A DNA stretch of 64,000 bases. Source: Rhodoligotrophos defluvii. GTDB taxonomy: Bacteria; Pseudomonadota; Alphaproteobacteria; Rhizobiales; Im1. Positions 62,678-64,000 of this stretch are shown here, piece by piece. Position 1 is the first letter of the stretch, and each line of letters starts with the position of its first letter. The stretch lies in the NCBI RefSeq assembly GCF_005281615.1, contig NZ_SZZM01000004.1:248001-312000 (forward strand), in the 5' to 3' direction. The translations under genes were made by a program, and so were the position numbers. A model generated the notes under the pieces. It made no database searches, was not told the origin of the DNA, and saw nothing but the letters and a program-made list of their open reading frames with translations.

Positions 62678-63550
62678 ATGAATGCCCGCCAGCTTGAAGT
62701 CTTCCGCGCCATAATGCGCGACGGCTCCGCCACCGCTGCCGCCAATTCCCTCTCCGTGTCGCAGCCGGCGGTCAGCAAGGTGCTGCATCATCTGGAGAGC
62801 CAGCTCGGATACAAGCTGTTCGAGCGTATCGGCGGCCGCCTCATCCCCACCATGGAAGCGCATCTGCTCTACGAGGATGCGGACCGCGTATTTCGCGAAA
62901 TCGAGGTTCTGAAGAACCTCGCCATGACCATAGGGGAGCGCAAGATCGGCCTGCTCCGGATCGGGGCGAGCCCGCCGGTGACCTATTCCGTCATTGCCTC
63001 GGCGCTGCTGAAGTTCCGCCGGAAATATGAGACGGTGAAGATCCAGCTGCACACCTTGCCGAAGCGCGAAATCACCGAGCAGCTGCTCATCGGCGATATC
63101 GACATGGCCGTGACGCTCTCGACGATCCAGGCGCCCACCGTGCGCACTGAGGTGCTCGCGCCGGTCAGGATCATGGCTGTCATGCGCGAGGACGATCCGC
63201 TGGCTGAGAAAGACGAGATCACGCCCCTGGATCTGGCCGGCAGGCACCTGATCTCCTATAGCTCGGTCGCGGAAATAACGCCGGCGCTGGACGATGCCTT
63301 CCAGCAGTGCGGCACCGTGCGCGACGTCTCGATTCAAATATCGTCGTCGATCGGGGCCGTGCCGCTGGTCAGCGCCGGCTTGGGCATTGCGGTCGTGGAT
63401 GGCCTGGTCGCCTGGCACAATTTCCAGGGGCTCGTGGCGCGGCCCTTCGTGCCGATCGTGACCATGAACATGGCGGTCTCGACCAACAGCGCGCGCCCGC
63501 TCTCGCGCTTCTTCAAGCCGTTCCTGAACTGCCTGCGCGAGTTGCTCTGA
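62678..63550 (+). CDS. LysR-family transcriptional regulator
   Basis: The 290-residue protein has an N-terminal HTH (FRAIMRDGSATAAANSLSVS, then QPAVSKVLHHLESQLG) and a periplasmic-binding-protein-like effector domain from about residue 90 (LRIGASPPVTYSVI; LISYSSVAEITPALDDAFQQ). It resembles regulators of opine and amino-acid catabolism. It is divergent from the three-subunit dehydrogenase genes, which it probably activates. GTG at 62657 is an alternative start. Confidence 0.9.
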   Translation: MNARQLEVFRAIMRDGSATAAANSLSVSQPAVSKVLHHLESQLGYKLFERIGGRLIPTMEAHLLYEDADRVFREIEVLKNLAMTIGERKIGLLRIGASPPVTYSVIASALLKFRRKYETVKIQLHTLPKREITEQLLIGDIDMAVTLSTIQAPTVRTEVLAPVRIMAVMREDDPLAEKDEITPLDLAGRHLISYSSVAEITPALDDAFQQCGTVRDVSIQISSSIGAVPLVSAGLGIAVVDGLVAWHNFQGLVARPFVPIVTMNMAVSTNSARPLSRFFKPFLNCLRELL

Positions 63551-63563
63551 TCAAGCGTTGCCG

Positions 63564-64000
63564 TCAGAGGTCGATGAGCACGCTCTTCTGCCGGCGGTTG
63601 GCTCTGTAGGCTTCCCGGCCGAGATCCTTGCCGATGCCGGATGACTTGTACCCGCCCGTCGGCAGGATATGGTCCCGGCTGCGGCCGTAGCGGTTCACCC
63701 ACACGGTGCCAGCCTCGATCCGCTTGGTCACACGCATGGCCCGCGACAGGTCCCGGGTGTAGACCCCGGCGGCCAAGCCATAGGTCGGGTGCCTGGCCAG
63801 CATCAGTGCTTCGTCCTCGCTGCGGAAGGTCTGCATGGTCAGCACCGGTCCGAAGATCTCCTCCGTCACGGCCGGCGAGTCTGCGCGAACTTCGCCCAGC
63901 AAGGTCGGCTGGTAGAAATAGCCGGAGCGATCGATCCGTGCGCCGCCCGCCATGACCTTCGCGCCTTGCGCCACTGATGCCTGGACGATCTCCGCGATGC
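63564..64000 (-). CDS. Aldehyde dehydrogenase family protein, C-terminal part
   Basis: The frame covers the last 144 residues and runs off the window edge at its N-terminal side. It contains GYFYQPTLLG, EEIFGPVLTMQTF, NPTYGLAAGV-type ARHPTYGLAAGVYTRD and the end motif GGYKSSGIGKDLG, all typical of NAD(P)-dependent aldehyde dehydrogenases. The catalytic Cys and Glu are outside the window. It is convergent with the LysR gene (13 bp apart) and could oxidise an aldehyde formed by the adjacent flavin dehydrogenase. Confidence 0.9.
   Translation of the reverse strand, partial: IAEIVQASVAQGAKVMAGGARIDRSGYFYQPTLLGEVRADSPAVTEEIFGPVLTMQTFRSEDEALMLARHPTYGLAAGVYTRDLSRAMRVTKRIEAGTVWVNRYGRSRDHILPTGGYKSSGIGKDLGREAYRANRRQKSVLIDL

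Noticed and set aside
60854-63418. Minus-strand open frame joining the HcnB-like gene to sequence antisense of LysR
   Set aside because: Only the part from the GTG at 62236 has flavoprotein motifs and a ribosome-binding site; upstream it runs through the small-subunit gene in another frame and antisense to LysR.

Overview
The window is GC-rich chromosomal DNA, almost certainly from an alphaproteobacterium of the order Hyphomicrobiales (Rhizobiales). The evidence is the core block cmk-rpsA-sppA-ihfB, an olsB-type ornithine-lipid acyltransferase, an alphaproteobacterial SOS box (GTTC-N7-GTTC) in front of comM, and copies of a 108-bp intergenic repeat with TCTAGAGC ends of a kind common in this order. 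No rRNA, tRNA, CRISPR, phage or transposase gene was seen.

Layout. 1-10.4 kb is mostly housekeeping: the tail of a GntR-type regulator, ihfB, sppA, rpsA, cmk, then comM, a hybrid sensor kinase and olsB. 10.4-18.3 kb is one eight-gene minus-strand operon facing a GntR/FCD regulator. It encodes three paralogous SDR proteins, a taurine/nitrate-type ABC importer, an alpha/beta hydrolase and a PuuE-like deacetylase. 18.3-19.1 kb is a seven-unit palindromic tandem array, followed by a haloperoxidase-like hydrolase. 20.2-32.0 kb is a peptide or acyl-amino-acid utilisation block: D-threonine-aldolase-like enzyme, AbgB-like amidohydrolase, two paralogous M20 hydrolases flanking a complete Opp/Dpp importer, and a GntR regulator. 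32.1-35.3 kb holds an XRE-cupin regulator, a class III aminotransferase and a protein made of three fused Rid domains. 35.4-44.3 kb holds a TetR regulator, a polyamine-type ABC importer, a PTER-like amidohydrolase, a single-domain RidA, a COG0523 metallochaperone and a Rieske oxygenase. 44.3-64 kb holds a dimethylformamidase-like large subunit, a dimethylglycine/sarcosine-dehydrogenase-like flavoprotein, a second polyamine-type importer, a leucine-dehydrogenase-like enzyme, a DUF6282 hydrolase, HyuA/HyuB, a three-subunit opine/hydroxyproline-dehydrogenase-like complex, a LysR regulator and the end of an aldehyde dehydrogenase gene.

How it may work together. From 20 kb on, nearly every gene imports or breaks down small nitrogen compounds: amides, lactams or hydantoins, N-methylated amines, acyl-amino acids and D-amino acids. 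Rid proteins would clear reactive imines and enamines. Two regulatory motifs read directly from the DNA tie distant promoters together. A 23-bp dyad overlaps the -35 of both the triple-Rid operon (35.35 kb) and the dimethylglycine-dehydrogenase/dimethylformamidase operon (49.04 kb). A second, 20-bp motif sits at the predicted start of transcription of both the polyamine-type ABC operon (36.29 kb) and the Rieske gene (43.07 kb). The region therefore looks like a co-regulated set of catabolic operons for an N-methylated amide, lactam or amine whose identity cannot be read from sequence alone.
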